From positions 1-64,000 of IMG/VR virus record IMGVR_UViG_3300045960_000093: a stretch of 64,000 nucleotides of DNA; one strand, written 5' to 3'. Below are positions 41,943-50,362 of this stretch, piece by piece. Each line of letters opens with the position of its first letter. Positions within the stretch are counted from its first letter, which is position 1. The DNA comes from a virus. The position numbers and the translations under genes are program-made. Below the pieces are notes generated by a model. That model was not told the DNA's origin and made no database searches. It saw nothing but the letters and a program-made list of their open reading frames with translations.

Positions 41943-44900
41943 CTATTCCTCCACCAGCTGCGGGTCTTCCACGTCGGAGAAGTCCGTCTCAGGATTGGTC
42001 CCCGTCTGAATGCTGACCGCCAGGTTGTGCGACCGCGCCACGCCCTCTTGGGTCTGTGACACCCTCGGCAGATCCCTGACCACCGCCCTCGAGGTGGCCA
42101 GCAGGTTCCCTGCGTAGGACCCCGTCTCATCGGTCGTTCCGAAGAACGCTTCGATCTTCGCCGAAGTCAGCAGGTCCGCAGCCCGCTCGTACTTGCGGTC
42201 CAAGAAGGCCTCCAGCAGGTCGTCGATCGCCTTGACGGAGTCGACGGAGTACGACGTCAGGATGCTGGTCAGGTTGTCGGCCGCCGTCGGCACGGTCGCC
42301 GAGTACTCTGCGGCCCGCAGAGGCGTCGCGGTCAAGATGGACAGCAGGTCGGTCATCATGCGCTTGGTTTGGTTGCGCGACGACTCGAAGTTCTGACCCG
42401 GCAGCATGGCGGCCACCAGCGCATAGGCCAGCGCGTCCAAGCTCACATCGTACTGGTTCTTCTTGAGCAGGCTGCTGGAGGTCGTGAAGGTCACGAGCCG
42501 GTCATGCAGCGCGTTGTAGCTGCTCGAGGCCGTCCCAACGATCTCGAATCCAGCATCGACCAGGTTCGCCGGGACGCCAGAGGCCAACGTCAACAGGGTT
42601 CCGTTGGAGGCCAGCACCGTGTAGAGGTCGGCCCACCCAAGAATGCGTAGAACGTCTCCCTCGGCGACCTTGGTGAACGACAGTAGCTCCCCTTTGCGGT
42701 TGACGGCTTCGAAGCCACACAAGGTCCCCCGGTAGGTGTCGGCGACCAGACCCATCTCGGCCGGGCTCGACACGACCTGAACCGAAGAGCGGCTGTTGAT
42801 CAGCAACGAATAGATGAGGACCGTCTCTCGGAACACCCGATACCGCAGGCCTTGCTCGCTGGCAGAGAACGTCCCATCCATCTCGAGCTGGAGCTGGTCG
42901 TTGTTCACGTAGGAGATGCGGTAGCGGCCGGAGGCTGTCCCATCCAGGATCTCTACCTGGTCACCAGCCGCGACGCCCAGCGTGCTGTACAGGAGGCCCG
43001 ACTCGTCTTGAACGACGTTGTCGTCGTACATGGATCGAAGCGTACCCTCGTACAGTACCTGCTCCTGCGTGGACGCCATGCCGTTGTACGGAAGCCCGTA
43101 CTCGGTGATCAGCTCGGCCAGCACCGAGGCGGACAGGAAGTTGTTCAGGGCGTATCGCGGGTCCAGACGCTCTCCGAGCACGAACCCGAGCTCTCCATGC
43201 CCGGACAGAGCAACTGTCGTCGGCGCCCCGGCGGAAGGGAGACTGGGCTGTAGGAAGGAGTCCACAATCTGAAGATGCCGACGCCACCGGCTCCGCAGCT
43301 CCAACGAGAGCTTGGTCGGGTCGCCAGGGCTCGACACCGGGCGGACGTACCGCCGCAGGGACCACCACGGCATGTTGGTGTCTTCGATGGTGTTGATCGA
43401 CGCGATCACACTCGACACGCTGGACGAGGCGGATGGCAGCGTTGCGGTCTTCTGCGCGGGGCACACCTGAACCTTGGTGTTGGCCGTCGGAGAGACGCCC
43501 AGCGCCGGCGACCACCACAGCCGCACGTTGGGGTCCCCGTTGTAGGTCGCGAAGATCGTCACCGTGTTGCCGGGGAACGTCATGCCGGCGTCGTAGTCGT
43601 CCAGCATCACGGTGTTCCCCGACACGTAGGACAAGATCTCCCGGCGGTCCCCTGACGCATTCTTCACGTAGCCGCCCACCATGCCGGGGCTGAACACGCT
43701 CGTCGTGGTGATGAGCTGGCCCGATGACGGCGTGTAGGACAACATCACGCCGGTGCCTTTCTGCGTGATGTCGGTGATGACTCGAGGGTACAGGTTGCTA
43801 CCCGACAAGGCGCCACCGGTGTCTCGGAACAGCAGCGGGGCCCCAAGGTGCCGGAACCCCAGCCACATCCCTGAAGCTCCTGGAGTGAACAGGCAGGAAG
43901 AAGTTGAGTACACGGTGTTCACCGTGCCGTCGTAGAAGTTGGGGTCGAGCAGGACGTGTAGGTGGTTGTTCAGGGTATCGAGAGAGAACGGCTCTTGATT
44001 GCGCCCCACCAGGCAAGGGCCGCGCACCTGGTCGACCGGCACCGAGACTGAGCTCTCCCCGTTGAACGCCAGCACCAAGGGGGCCGAGACCGGCAGCGTC
44101 CAAGGCCCCGGCGCCGTCGTTACCTGTGCGGCCGACCCCGTGGGGCCCGAAAGGCCGCCCTCATCCAGGACCGTCGTGTCACCGACGGCTCGACCAAGAT
44201 GTGACAGGCCTACCGGGACAGGGTCCACTGGGCTGCGGTACCGAACGTCCGACGGGTCCGAGAAGGTGCCGATGATGTTGACCGCCGACTTGTTGGCGAG
44301 CGCCTTGAGTAGCGTGCGGCGGCTGGCCTCCAGGTTCTGTGCGCCGGTCGCCGTCTCGGTGAACGCCATCATGTCGTCGAGGTTCTTGCGCACCCCGGCG
44401 AGCGCGGCCGTCGAAGCCTTGGAGGCGATGTCCAGCGCGTTGAACGAGGTCAGCAGGTCACGTAGATCGGTGACGGCTGGCAGCAGGCGGTCGTGCATCG
44501 CCTGAAGATCCTTCAAGTCGGTCTTCAGGATGGTGCGGGCCTCCTCCTTCGGGTGCACGAAGTCCTGCGTGCGCTGTGACACCGTGTTGCCGTAGAACTG
44601 CGCCGCGTAGGATGCCATCTGCCGGTCGAAGCGATCGGTCTCTGGCCGGCCCGTCAGGCTCTGTGCGGCATCGAGAGCCAGAACGGTCGTCTTGGCGTTG
44701 GACAGCGTCGTCGTATCGGTGACGGGCTGACCGCGCTGGCTCAGGTCGTCCAGTGCAACCAGCATGTCCTCGACCAACGCAACCTCCTGGGTCACGATCG
44801 ACCGGAGCTTGTTGGCCGCCAGCTGCGCGACGTAGAAGATGCCGTCGGGGGCGAACAGGAACGTCAGCGACGCCATGTCGAGGAGCTGTTCGTACTCCTC

Positions 44901-44999
44901 ACGGGTGTTGAGGTTGCCACCGTTCCTAGACGGAGTGAGCCGGGCTCGAAAGATCAAGGAGAGCTCGTTGAGGAGCTCGGCATCCGTGTAGATCGCCAT
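41943..44999 (-). CDS. Large baseplate-associated structural protein (1018 aa)
   Basis: The N-terminal 230 residues are alpha-helical ('TDAELLNELSLIFRARLTPS', 'LAALAGVRKNL'-type heptads), the middle is beta-rich and the C-terminal 150 residues are helical again ('VKAIDDLLEAFLDRKYERAA'). The middle has two segments like the recurrent modules: 'FSPGMVGGYVKNASGDRREI' with 'LSYVSGNTVMLDD' (nt ~43610-43710), and 'VAAGDQVEILDGTASGRYRI' (nt ~42900-42985). It is transcribed directly before the gp25- and J-like genes, which places it in the baseplate. No enzyme motif is seen. Confidence 0.7.
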   Translation of the reverse strand: MAIYTDAELLNELSLIFRARLTPSRNGGNLNTREEYEQLLDMASLTFLFAPDGIFYVAQLAANKLRSIVTQEVALVEDMLVALDDLSQRGQPVTDTTTLSNAKTTVLALDAAQSLTGRPETDRFDRQMASYAAQFYGNTVSQRTQDFVHPKEEARTILKTDLKDLQAMHDRLLPAVTDLRDLLTSFNALDIASKASTAALAGVRKNLDDMMAFTETATGAQNLEASRRTLLKALANKSAVNIIGTFSDPSDVRYRSPVDPVPVGLSHLGRAVGDTTVLDEGGLSGPTGSAAQVTTAPGPWTLPVSAPLVLAFNGESSVSVPVDQVRGPCLVGRNQEPFSLDTLNNHLHVLLDPNFYDGTVNTVYSTSSCLFTPGASGMWLGFRHLGAPLLFRDTGGALSGSNLYPRVITDITQKGTGVMLSYTPSSGQLITTTSVFSPGMVGGYVKNASGDRREILSYVSGNTVMLDDYDAGMTFPGNTVTIFATYNGDPNVRLWWSPALGVSPTANTKVQVCPAQKTATLPSASSSVSSVIASINTIEDTNMPWWSLRRYVRPVSSPGDPTKLSLELRSRWRRHLQIVDSFLQPSLPSAGAPTTVALSGHGELGFVLGERLDPRYALNNFLSASVLAELITEYGLPYNGMASTQEQVLYEGTLRSMYDDNVVQDESGLLYSTLGVAAGDQVEILDGTASGRYRISYVNNDQLQLEMDGTFSASEQGLRYRVFRETVLIYSLLINSRSSVQVVSSPAEMGLVADTYRGTLCGFEAVNRKGELLSFTKVAEGDVLRILGWADLYTVLASNGTLLTLASGVPANLVDAGFEIVGTASSSYNALHDRLVTFTTSSSLLKKNQYDVSLDALAYALVAAMLPGQNFESSRNQTKRMMTDLLSILTATPLRAAEYSATVPTAADNLTSILTSYSVDSVKAIDDLLEAFLDRKYERAADLLTSAKIEAFFGTTDETGSYAGNLLATSRAVVRDLPRVSQTQEGVARSHNLAVSIQTGTNPETDFSDVEDPQLVEE

Positions 45000-45479
45000 T
45001 TACGCCGTCGCTTGCCACTGTACCTTCGGGACCGTGAACAGGAACGTCTCGCGGCGGATGACCTTCGGCTTCAGCTGCTCCCGGTAGCTTTTGGCGTACT
45101 TGTAGAGGGGAAGAAACGGTGCCGCGAAGTTTTCGCTCTTCCACCTTTCTGTCTGCTCGGCGGTTGCCGAGATGACGTCGAATACGAACTCTTCGCGCAC
45201 CTGAGAGGTCTCGATCTTCTTGACGTCGGCGCGGGTCAACGTCGTCACCTTGCGACGCAGGTAGTCGGGGTCCCACCCGAACAGCTCGCAGACCTCATCG
45301 AACGCGAAGCCGTTCTCGTACCTCTGGTTCGGGGTGAAGATGTACTGGAAGGCGCGCTTCCATTCGAGCGAGTGCTGCCGCACCCCACGGTACAGCACGT
45401 AGTCGAACACCGCTCTGCGCAGCACGGAGGCCCATAGCATCTTGTCTTCGAAAGGGACGTTGCGCGCGTACACGTACAT
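45000..45479 (-). CDS. Small HTH-like protein within the tail gene cluster
   Basis: 159 residues from ATG 45479. The segment 'LWASVLRRAVFDYVLYRG' is followed by 'FDEVCELFGWDPDYLRRKV', whose spacing matches a helix-turn-helix of the kind found in small phage transcription factors ('..fsfe.iC..lgldp..lR..i'). The C-terminal half is basic and aromatic. It ends with TAA directly abutting the next ATG. A DNA-binding regulator is inferred; a structural role cannot be excluded given its neighbours. Confidence 0.55.
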   Translation of the reverse strand: MYVYARNVPFEDKMLWASVLRRAVFDYVLYRGVRQHSLEWKRAFQYIFTPNQRYENGFAFDEVCELFGWDPDYLRRKVTTLTRADVKKIETSQVREEFVFDVISATAEQTERWKSENFAAPFLPLYKYAKSYREQLKPKVIRRETFLFTVPKVQWQATA

Positions 45480-45480
45480 A

Positions 45481-46755
45481 TCAGGTCACCGTTATTGTTG
45501 GGGTTGACGGCAGGATGACGAGATCGGGAATCGGAGGAGTGCGGGGAGCCGCGGTACCGGTGCCGCGCGTCACCACGATGTCCGTGGTGCCAACCCCGAC
45601 AGGCGAGACCAGGAGATGCCCGTCGTCCGTCACCTGTACGACGGCCACGGTTTCGTCGACCGTGAAGACCAGGAGCGCCGACAGCGCCTCCTTGCCTTCC
45701 ACGTTCTCTTGTTTGTTGGAGGCGGTGACCGTGAGGGTGAGGGTCGCCGAGGGTCCGCCGACGACCAACGGGATCGAGGTCTGGTCGAACTCGATCATGG
45801 TGACGTAGGGGTACAGGACGTCGACCAGCAGCGCGCCGGCCTCGTCGGGTACCCAGATGGACGCCAGCGGGTTGGTGAAGGGCTCCGACATGCCGGCGAT
45901 GAAGACGTCGAAGACGCCGCGGCGCGGGAGCGAAAGGTCCGCTGAGCCGTTGGAGTCGGTCTTGGCCCGCACCTCGGACAGCACCATGCTGTTGCCGATG
46001 ACGCTCGGCTCTCCGCTGAACGGAAGGCCACTGATGACGCGGCTCGGGTAGCCCTCACGAGGGCGGAACACGAGCTCGAGGTCGCGGATCGGACGATTCG
46101 CCGAGTCGACGAACTTGCCGGTCAACCGGCACATCAACGGGTCCCCGGAGACCGGGAGCACTTCGGGCACCACCAGGAAGTCGAAGATGTTGGTGTTGGG
46201 CGGTGACACGGGGTCCAGGACGTAGATCTCCTGGGTCGTCCCGTTCGGGATGTTGCTGCCCAGCGGAGGATAGAGACGCACGACGTACCGCAGTCCTGGC
46301 GTCGCGGCGCCGACGAGCACGATGTCAGCCTCTCCGTTCGCGTCGGTCTCGAGCTCCGTGACGAAGATGTCCGAGGAGTCGAACAGCCGAAGTCTGACGC
46401 CCTCGACGGGGTTGGGCGTCGGCACCATGTCGTCTTTCGTGACGAGCCGGACCTGTTGGCCGCTCATCCCAACGTGACCTACGAACTGGTGGGTGACCGG
46501 GGTGCCCGGCGGGTCCACGACCGAGATGTCGAACCAGTTGTTGGGGCCGAAGGCCGAGCCCTGCTTGTAGAGCTGGACCTTGTACGCGGTGCCGCCGGCG
46601 CTGCCGTCCAGCGGGAACATGATCTCCCCGGCCCCGTCCGTCAGGCCCTCGGTCAGGTAGGCCAGCGCGGGGGTGAAGAGCATGACGCGAACACCGGAGA
46701 TCGCCACAGGGACGACCTGATCATCGACGGTTCGGATGGTGACCTGTACGCTCAT
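45481..46755 (-). CDS. Ig-like repeat adhesin/tail protein (424 aa)
   Basis: Several carboxypeptidase-regulatory/Big-type beta sandwiches in a row: 'VPVAISGVRVMLFTPALAYL', 'LTDGAGEIMFPLDGSAGG', 'VEGVRLRLFDSSDIFVTELE' with 'TDANGEADIVLVGAATPG', 'DSNGSADLSLPRRGVFDVFI' and a C-terminal Big_2-like domain ('ATLTLTVTASNKQ' to 'VVQVTDDGHLLVSPVGVGTT'). Such domains decorate phage tails and may bind cell surfaces. The start overlaps the upstream stop by one base. Confidence 0.7.
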   Translation of the reverse strand: MSVQVTIRTVDDQVVPVAISGVRVMLFTPALAYLTEGLTDGAGEIMFPLDGSAGGTAYKVQLYKQGSAFGPNNWFDISVVDPPGTPVTHQFVGHVGMSGQQVRLVTKDDMVPTPNPVEGVRLRLFDSSDIFVTELETDANGEADIVLVGAATPGLRYVVRLYPPLGSNIPNGTTQEIYVLDPVSPPNTNIFDFLVVPEVLPVSGDPLMCRLTGKFVDSANRPIRDLELVFRPREGYPSRVISGLPFSGEPSVIGNSMVLSEVRAKTDSNGSADLSLPRRGVFDVFIAGMSEPFTNPLASIWVPDEAGALLVDVLYPYVTMIEFDQTSIPLVVGGPSATLTLTVTASNKQENVEGKEALSALLVFTVDETVAVVQVTDDGHLLVSPVGVGTTDIVVTRGTGTAAPRTPPIPDLVILPSTPTITVT

Positions 46756-47699
46756 CAGACAGTCCTACGTGGTGCGGCCGGGAAGTTGACCTCTACCACA
46801 CGGAACGGGTCTGGGGCAGCCCCGAGCTCCTGCAACAGATCGAACTCCGGTGTGTTGGGCACTTGAATCTCCCGGATGACCGAGGTGCCCTCGAACACGA
46901 CCTTGATCTTCAGGCCGCGCACCAGCACGACCTCAGCTTGCCCGGCGTTGTCGGTCTTGATGGTGATGGGCTTCCTCGCCAGCGCGACCTGGAAGCCTTC
47001 GACGGTGAACGGCTCGTGGATGGTGTAGAACGTGATCTCCTGGTCGGGGACCGCGACGCCGGCGCCGTCGACCAGCTTGACCATCGCCTTGCTTAGCTTG
47101 TCGGCCGTCAGCATCGTGCTGGCGGCGCCCTGGAACGGCTGCGAGTCCTGGCTCTCCAGCAGGTTGGTGGTGTTGAAGAACTGGGCCTTGTAGTAGTAGC
47201 CCGGCTCCCCGTCGTCATCCTGGTAGCTGTAGATGCCCTGTCCGGCGATGAGCTGGATGTGGGCGTCCTCTCCGATGTCCCGGGTCCCGGTAATCCAGCC
47301 GAAGTCCGCCGCGGCCGCGCCGCCCGTGATCTCGAGCTTCGACTTCGTGCCGGTGAGGGTCGACGTCAGATGCAGCACGCCGGCGATCTCCGACGCCACC
47401 GTGGCGCCGACCGCAGCGTTGATCTGCGGCGCGACGGCCGCGGCCGACAACGGGTTCGTGCCGGTGAAGATGATGCTGACCTCTGGGTTCATGTCGACCT
47501 TGAGCTTCAAGGTCTTGCTGACCACCGACCACGGCCCCGCGATCGGAGGCTGAAGGTGCGCCGGCTTTGGCGACAGGTCGGTGATGAGCCCGTAGGTGCC
47601 GTCGATCCCGGTGATCGACCGCTTGATGCGGATGACGTCAAACGACGCCATGACGGACGTGACATCCGTTACCGTGATGGTCAGTTGAGTGACGCCCAT
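46755..47699 (-). CDS. Tail protein with Ig-like/carboxypeptidase-regulatory C-terminus (314 aa)
   Basis: The N-terminus ('LTITVTDVTSVMASFDVIRI') and middle ('LKLKVDMNPEVSIIFTGTNP') are beta-rich. The C-terminal part ('SKAMVKLVDGAGVAVPDQEI', 'TIKTDNAGQAEVVLVRGLK') has the same regulatory-Ig signature 'TD..G.A.v.L' as the next gene. ATG 47699 follows GTGAGGTAGTCG. A structural adhesin of the tail is likely. Confidence 0.65.
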   Translation of the reverse strand: MGVTQLTITVTDVTSVMASFDVIRIKRSITGIDGTYGLITDLSPKPAHLQPPIAGPWSVVSKTLKLKVDMNPEVSIIFTGTNPLSAAAVAPQINAAVGATVASEIAGVLHLTSTLTGTKSKLEITGGAAAADFGWITGTRDIGEDAHIQLIAGQGIYSYQDDDGEPGYYYKAQFFNTTNLLESQDSQPFQGAASTMLTADKLSKAMVKLVDGAGVAVPDQEITFYTIHEPFTVEGFQVALARKPITIKTDNAGQAEVVLVRGLKIKVVFEGTSVIREIQVPNTPEFDLLQELGAAPDPFRVVEVNFPAAPRRTV

Positions 47700-47707
47700 C
47701 GACTACC

Positions 47708-47977
47708 TCACTTGCCTATGTTGGGCTTCAGCACCCCTCCGCCCGAGATGGTCGGAGGCGCGGCCGCCGGCGTTGTGGGCGCCGAGGCGCCGCCTGTGAT
47801 GGCAGGGCTGGAGACACCAGCTCCGCTGATACCCGGGCCCGGTGGCGCCGCGTACGCCGAGCCTATGAGCTCCGGCTGAATGGATTCGCTGCGAGAAACG
47901 ACCGGCCCAGCCCCAAAGACCTGCGCGCCGCCGGCGCCCAGCATCCACAGGTATCCGCGGGTGGCCAGTTGGATCAT
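47708..47977 (-). CDS. Small Pro/Gly-rich protein, 89 aa
   Basis: The N-terminal 30 residues are hydrophobic with Gly ('YLWMLGAGGAQVFGAGPV'). The rest is Pro/Ala/Gly-rich and disordered ('ISGAGVSSPAITGGASAPTT'). ATG 47977 overlaps the upstream stop by four bases. Coding is supported by the tight junctions on both sides; function unknown. Confidence 0.5.
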   Translation of the reverse strand: MIQLATRGYLWMLGAGGAQVFGAGPVVSRSESIQPELIGSAYAAPPGPGISGAGVSSPAITGGASAPTTPAAAPPTISGGGVLKPNIGK

Positions 47978-48714
47978 AGGACCTTCTTCAGGGAGAACCG
48001 ACGAACCACGTTCAGCCCTGCGTAGGTAGCCTCGATGCCGTACTGTTGCGTCAGGCCCACGGTCTCACTGCCCCCCGGGTTGATCGGCACGTTGGCCGCA
48101 GAGTCGAAGACCCGCAGGCGCGCCGACGTGAGCTGACCGAGTGTATCGTAGGTCTGGTTGTCCAGGATAGCGTTCTGGTGCAGCAGCCCCAGCACACGAG
48201 CGAGGTCGGCCGTCATCTGCGCCAGAGGAGCGGTGATCTCCGACGTGCTCTCGTCGAGTGCATCTCGGATGGCCTCGAGGCTGGCCATCGACTGCTGGAA
48301 GGTCTTGCTGCCGTCCTTGTTGAGGATGCGGTCCATGAGGCTGCCCGTGACGACCAGAGCGGGCGTCAGCGTGGGGGCCTGGTCGATCTTCTGAACCTGT
48401 GCGCGGGCCGCGACCGCAACGTCGTTGGTGAGCTCGTCGACCGAGGCGTACTGGGCATGCCAGATGTCCCGGTTGAACGAGATGGCGACCTGGAGCTCGT
48501 ACACCCCCAGAGTATCGGGCGTGAAGCTCGTCTTGTACTCGCCCGTGGAGCCGATTTCGGAGATGGTGACCGGCAGGGCCTCGACGGCCCCGTTGACGAA
48601 GACGGTGCTGCTGAAATCCCCCGACCCTAGACCAGACCGCTTGGTGAACCCGTCATCCTCGAAAGCTGGAAACTGGTCAACGACTGGGGTGCCTCTCTCC
48701 ACTTCACGGGTCAT
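47974..48714 (-). CDS. Hypothetical tail-region protein, 246 aa
   Basis: The N-terminal 95 residues are a beta domain with 'GEYKTSFTPDTLGVYELQV', an Ig/filamin-like ending. Residues 100-190 are helical ('MASLEAIRDALDESTSEITA', 'APLAQMTADLARVLGLLHQN'). The C-terminus is mixed. The start overlaps the preceding stop (ATGA). A structural role is likely from position; no family recognised. Confidence 0.6.
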   Translation of the reverse strand: MTREVERGTPVVDQFPAFEDDGFTKRSGLGSGDFSSTVFVNGAVEALPVTISEIGSTGEYKTSFTPDTLGVYELQVAISFNRDIWHAQYASVDELTNDVAVAARAQVQKIDQAPTLTPALVVTGSLMDRILNKDGSKTFQQSMASLEAIRDALDESTSEITAPLAQMTADLARVLGLLHQNAILDNQTYDTLGQLTSARLRVFDSAANVPINPGGSETVGLTQQYGIEATYAGLNVVRRFSLKKVL

Positions 48715-49061
48715 TGACCATTCTTTACCGCAAGATTGAGTGCAAAGGCTACATCATGTAGCGCACCGCTGACCTCTCGCATCCGTCGCCGGCGGTGCTC
48801 TTTCCAGAGGTTCGAGACCTCCTTGGGTTTCAGCTTCTTGCGTTTGATCTCCTGTTCGATCAGGAGCTCGTCGAGCTGCGGTTCCGTCAAGACACCCTGC
48901 TCGAGCAGGATCTTCCCCAACGGCAAGCGCTCCTCTTGCTTCCTGAGCGCGTCCGCAACCTGCTCTCGGGTCGCATAGCCTTTGGCTATCGCCAGGTTTC
49001 CGATCGACGTTGGGTCCTTGTACGGGTCCTTCGACGAACCGTTCACCTTGGAGATCGACAT
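48711..49061 (-). CDS. Protein with tandem MshEN/GspE-N-like motifs
   Basis: 116 residues from ATG 49061, preceded by GGAGGAA. Two consecutive motifs, 'IGNLAIAKGYATREQVADAL' plus RKQ (residues 20-43) and 'LGKILLEQGVLTEPQLDELL' plus IEQ (residues 48-70), follow the LG-x2-L-x2-x-G-x5-QL-x3-L-x2-Q pattern of MshEN/T2SS ATPase N-terminal domains. Some MshEN domains bind cyclic-di-GMP. The rest is basic ('KRKKLKPKEVSNLWKEHRRR'). It has no ATPase domain. It could sense a host nucleotide or act as a small adaptor; binding is not shown by the sequence. Confidence 0.6.
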   Translation of the reverse strand: MSISKVNGSSKDPYKDPTSIGNLAIAKGYATREQVADALRKQEERLPLGKILLEQGVLTEPQLDELLIEQEIKRKKLKPKEVSNLWKEHRRRRMREVSGALHDVAFALNLAVKNGQ

Positions 49062-49071
49062 GAGGTTCCTC

Positions 49072-49305
49072 CTACCGCCGCGGGAAGCGAGTCTCGAGGG
49101 CCTCTTTGAAAGACCGGAGGGCATCCCGTACTTCGACCAGTACGGTAATCATGACCTTGCTCTCTTCTTTGTCGGCCGCGGCCTGCTCTTTGGCGTTCTG
49201 GCGGTTCTCGTTCCGCTCCTGCCAGTACGCCCAGCCGAGTACCGCAATGGCGAACACATAGATGCCGTGCTCCTTCAGAATCAGGCCGATGACGTCCCAG
49301 GTCAT
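49072..49305 (-). CDS. Single-pass membrane protein with coiled coil, 77 aa
   Basis: One N-terminal membrane segment ('HGIYVFAIAVLGWAYW') is followed by a charged coiled coil ('QERNENRQNAKEQAAADKEE', 'LVEVRDALRSFKEALETRF'). ATG 49305 is chosen over GTG 49314 because AGGAAAGG sits eight bases before it. The small size and layout fit a holin-associated or spanin-like protein. It is encoded immediately after the papain-like peptidase in the direction of transcription. Confidence 0.6.
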   Translation of the reverse strand: MTWDVIGLILKEHGIYVFAIAVLGWAYWQERNENRQNAKEQAAADKEESKVMITVLVEVRDALRSFKEALETRFPRR

Positions 49306-49373
49306 ATTGTGCACCTTTCCTGCTGAACAGAGCTAGTATCGCCCGCCACCCTCGAAAAGATCCAGAGAATTCA

Positions 49374-49877
49374 CTACTTCTTGATTTCCGGGAAGAAGTC
49401 TGGGTGCTGCTCGCAGTACTTCAGCGCGGATTCCGGATCGGTGTAGTCGGGGTCGAACTTGTCGGTGTCGGGAAGACGCTTCGAGGACTTGAACACCTTG
49501 ACGGCGAGCTCGGAGCAGAAGTCACCCTTGGTGCTGTGGAACGGGTGCCGGATCTTGTGCTTGAAGACGCGCCAGATGATGAGCCAGAGGCCGAAGATCG
49601 CCAGGCCTTCGAAGGCGTACCACTTCCCGATCTCCTGTCGGTTGGCCTTGAAGCAGTCCTCGATGTCGAACCGGCACTCGAACTCCTTAACGATGTTGTG
49701 GCGCGACCGCTCGGCCGGTCGCTGGAGCACCATCGGCCACGTGGCCTCGGTGGACCACTCGCCGCCCCATGTGACCGACGGGTGCTGGAAGAAGCAGTGG
49801 CTGGTACGGCCTTTGGTGAGCCGGCGGATGATGCGGCCGATCCAGGTGTTGGAGGCTGTGAAGACGATGCGAATCAT
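49374..49877 (-). CDS. Permuted papain-like cysteine peptidase/amidase
   Basis: 167 residues. H27 in 'TSHCFF' followed by C121 in 'KGDFCSELAVKVF' gives the His-before-Cys order of permuted NlpC/P60-type (YiiX-like) papain-fold enzymes; 'GRTSHCFF' and 'FCSELA' are the usual surrounding words. A hydrophobic helix (about 91-105, 'GLAIFGLWLIIWRVF') is typical of this group and may associate with membrane. Members act on peptidoglycan, lipids or proteins. Flanking membrane and coiled-coil genes could make a lysis or envelope-penetration set. Start ATG 49877 overlaps the preceding stop. Confidence 0.7.
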   Translation of the reverse strand: MIRIVFTASNTWIGRIIRRLTKGRTSHCFFQHPSVTWGGEWSTEATWPMVLQRPAERSRHNIVKEFECRFDIEDCFKANRQEIGKWYAFEGLAIFGLWLIIWRVFKHKIRHPFHSTKGDFCSELAVKVFKSSKRLPDTDKFDPDYTDPESALKYCEQHPDFFPEIKK

Positions 49878-50134
49878 GTGTGCGCCTTTGCTTTCTTCTT
49901 CTTGGGCTTGGTGATGTGTTCGAGGATCTGGGTTATGCCCTCTTGGAGCTTCACCATCTTGTCGGCGACATCCGTCTCGAACCGCACGATCTCCTGCTGG
50001 ATGTTGTGAAGGAGCTCCACCTGTTCCTCCCCTTTCTGCACGGACCGAGCCCGGCAGGCCTGGAAGTCATCCTGGAGAACCAGCAAGCGCGGATAGATAT
50101 CTGCGGGGTCCATCGAGCCATTACCGTTTGCCAT
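49874..50134 (-). CDS. Small coiled-coil protein, 86 aa
   Basis: Heptad-rich ('VELLHNIQQEIVRFETDVAD', 'MVKLQEGITQILEHIT') with a Lys-rich end (KPKKKKAKA). ATG 50134 follows GAGG; a GTG at 50137 is an alternative. It overlaps the peptidase gene (ATGA). It could be a cytoplasmic oligomerisation partner; function unknown. Confidence 0.55.
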   Translation of the reverse strand: MANGNGSMDPADIYPRLLVLQDDFQACRARSVQKGEEQVELLHNIQQEIVRFETDVADKMVKLQEGITQILEHITKPKKKKAKAHT

Positions 50135-50149
50135 CACGTACCTCGTGCA

Positions 50150-50362
50150 TCATGAGAATCGCGCCGTAACCGTGTCGATCGCTTTCCGTGCCTGCTCGAT
50201 ACACGTCCTGCAGATGAACACCCCTGTCCCACCGATACGAATGCCGCGAACCGCGGGAGTCAGCTTGATCTCGCAGACCCCGCAGTAGGCGTCCCCGCAA
50301 AGGCTCGTGCCGTTGGGTGGCCAGACCGTTAGCGGCGCGGCCTGTTGTCCAGCAGGTACCAT
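50150..50362 (-). CDS. Small ClpX-type zinc-finger protein, 70 aa
   Basis: C27-x2-C30 and C51-x2-C54 with 'CGVCEIKL', 'RIGGTGVFICRTCIEQARKA' follow the ClpX zinc-binding domain pattern (C..C...l..G....iC..C). In ClpX this domain binds adaptors and substrates; here it stands alone without the ATPase. ATG 50362 lies inside the end of the upstream membrane-protein gene (34-base overlap) and is the only usable start near the domain. A small adaptor that interferes with host Clp proteolysis is possible but inferred. Confidence 0.55.
   Translation of the reverse strand: MVPAGQQAAPLTVWPPNGTSLCGDAYCGVCEIKLTPAVRGIRIGGTGVFICRTCIEQARKAIDTVTARFS

Noticed and set aside
49306-49373. Leftward promoter in the 68-base gap before the small membrane gene
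   Set aside because: A GATACT -10-like box is present, but there is no credible -35 at the right spacing.
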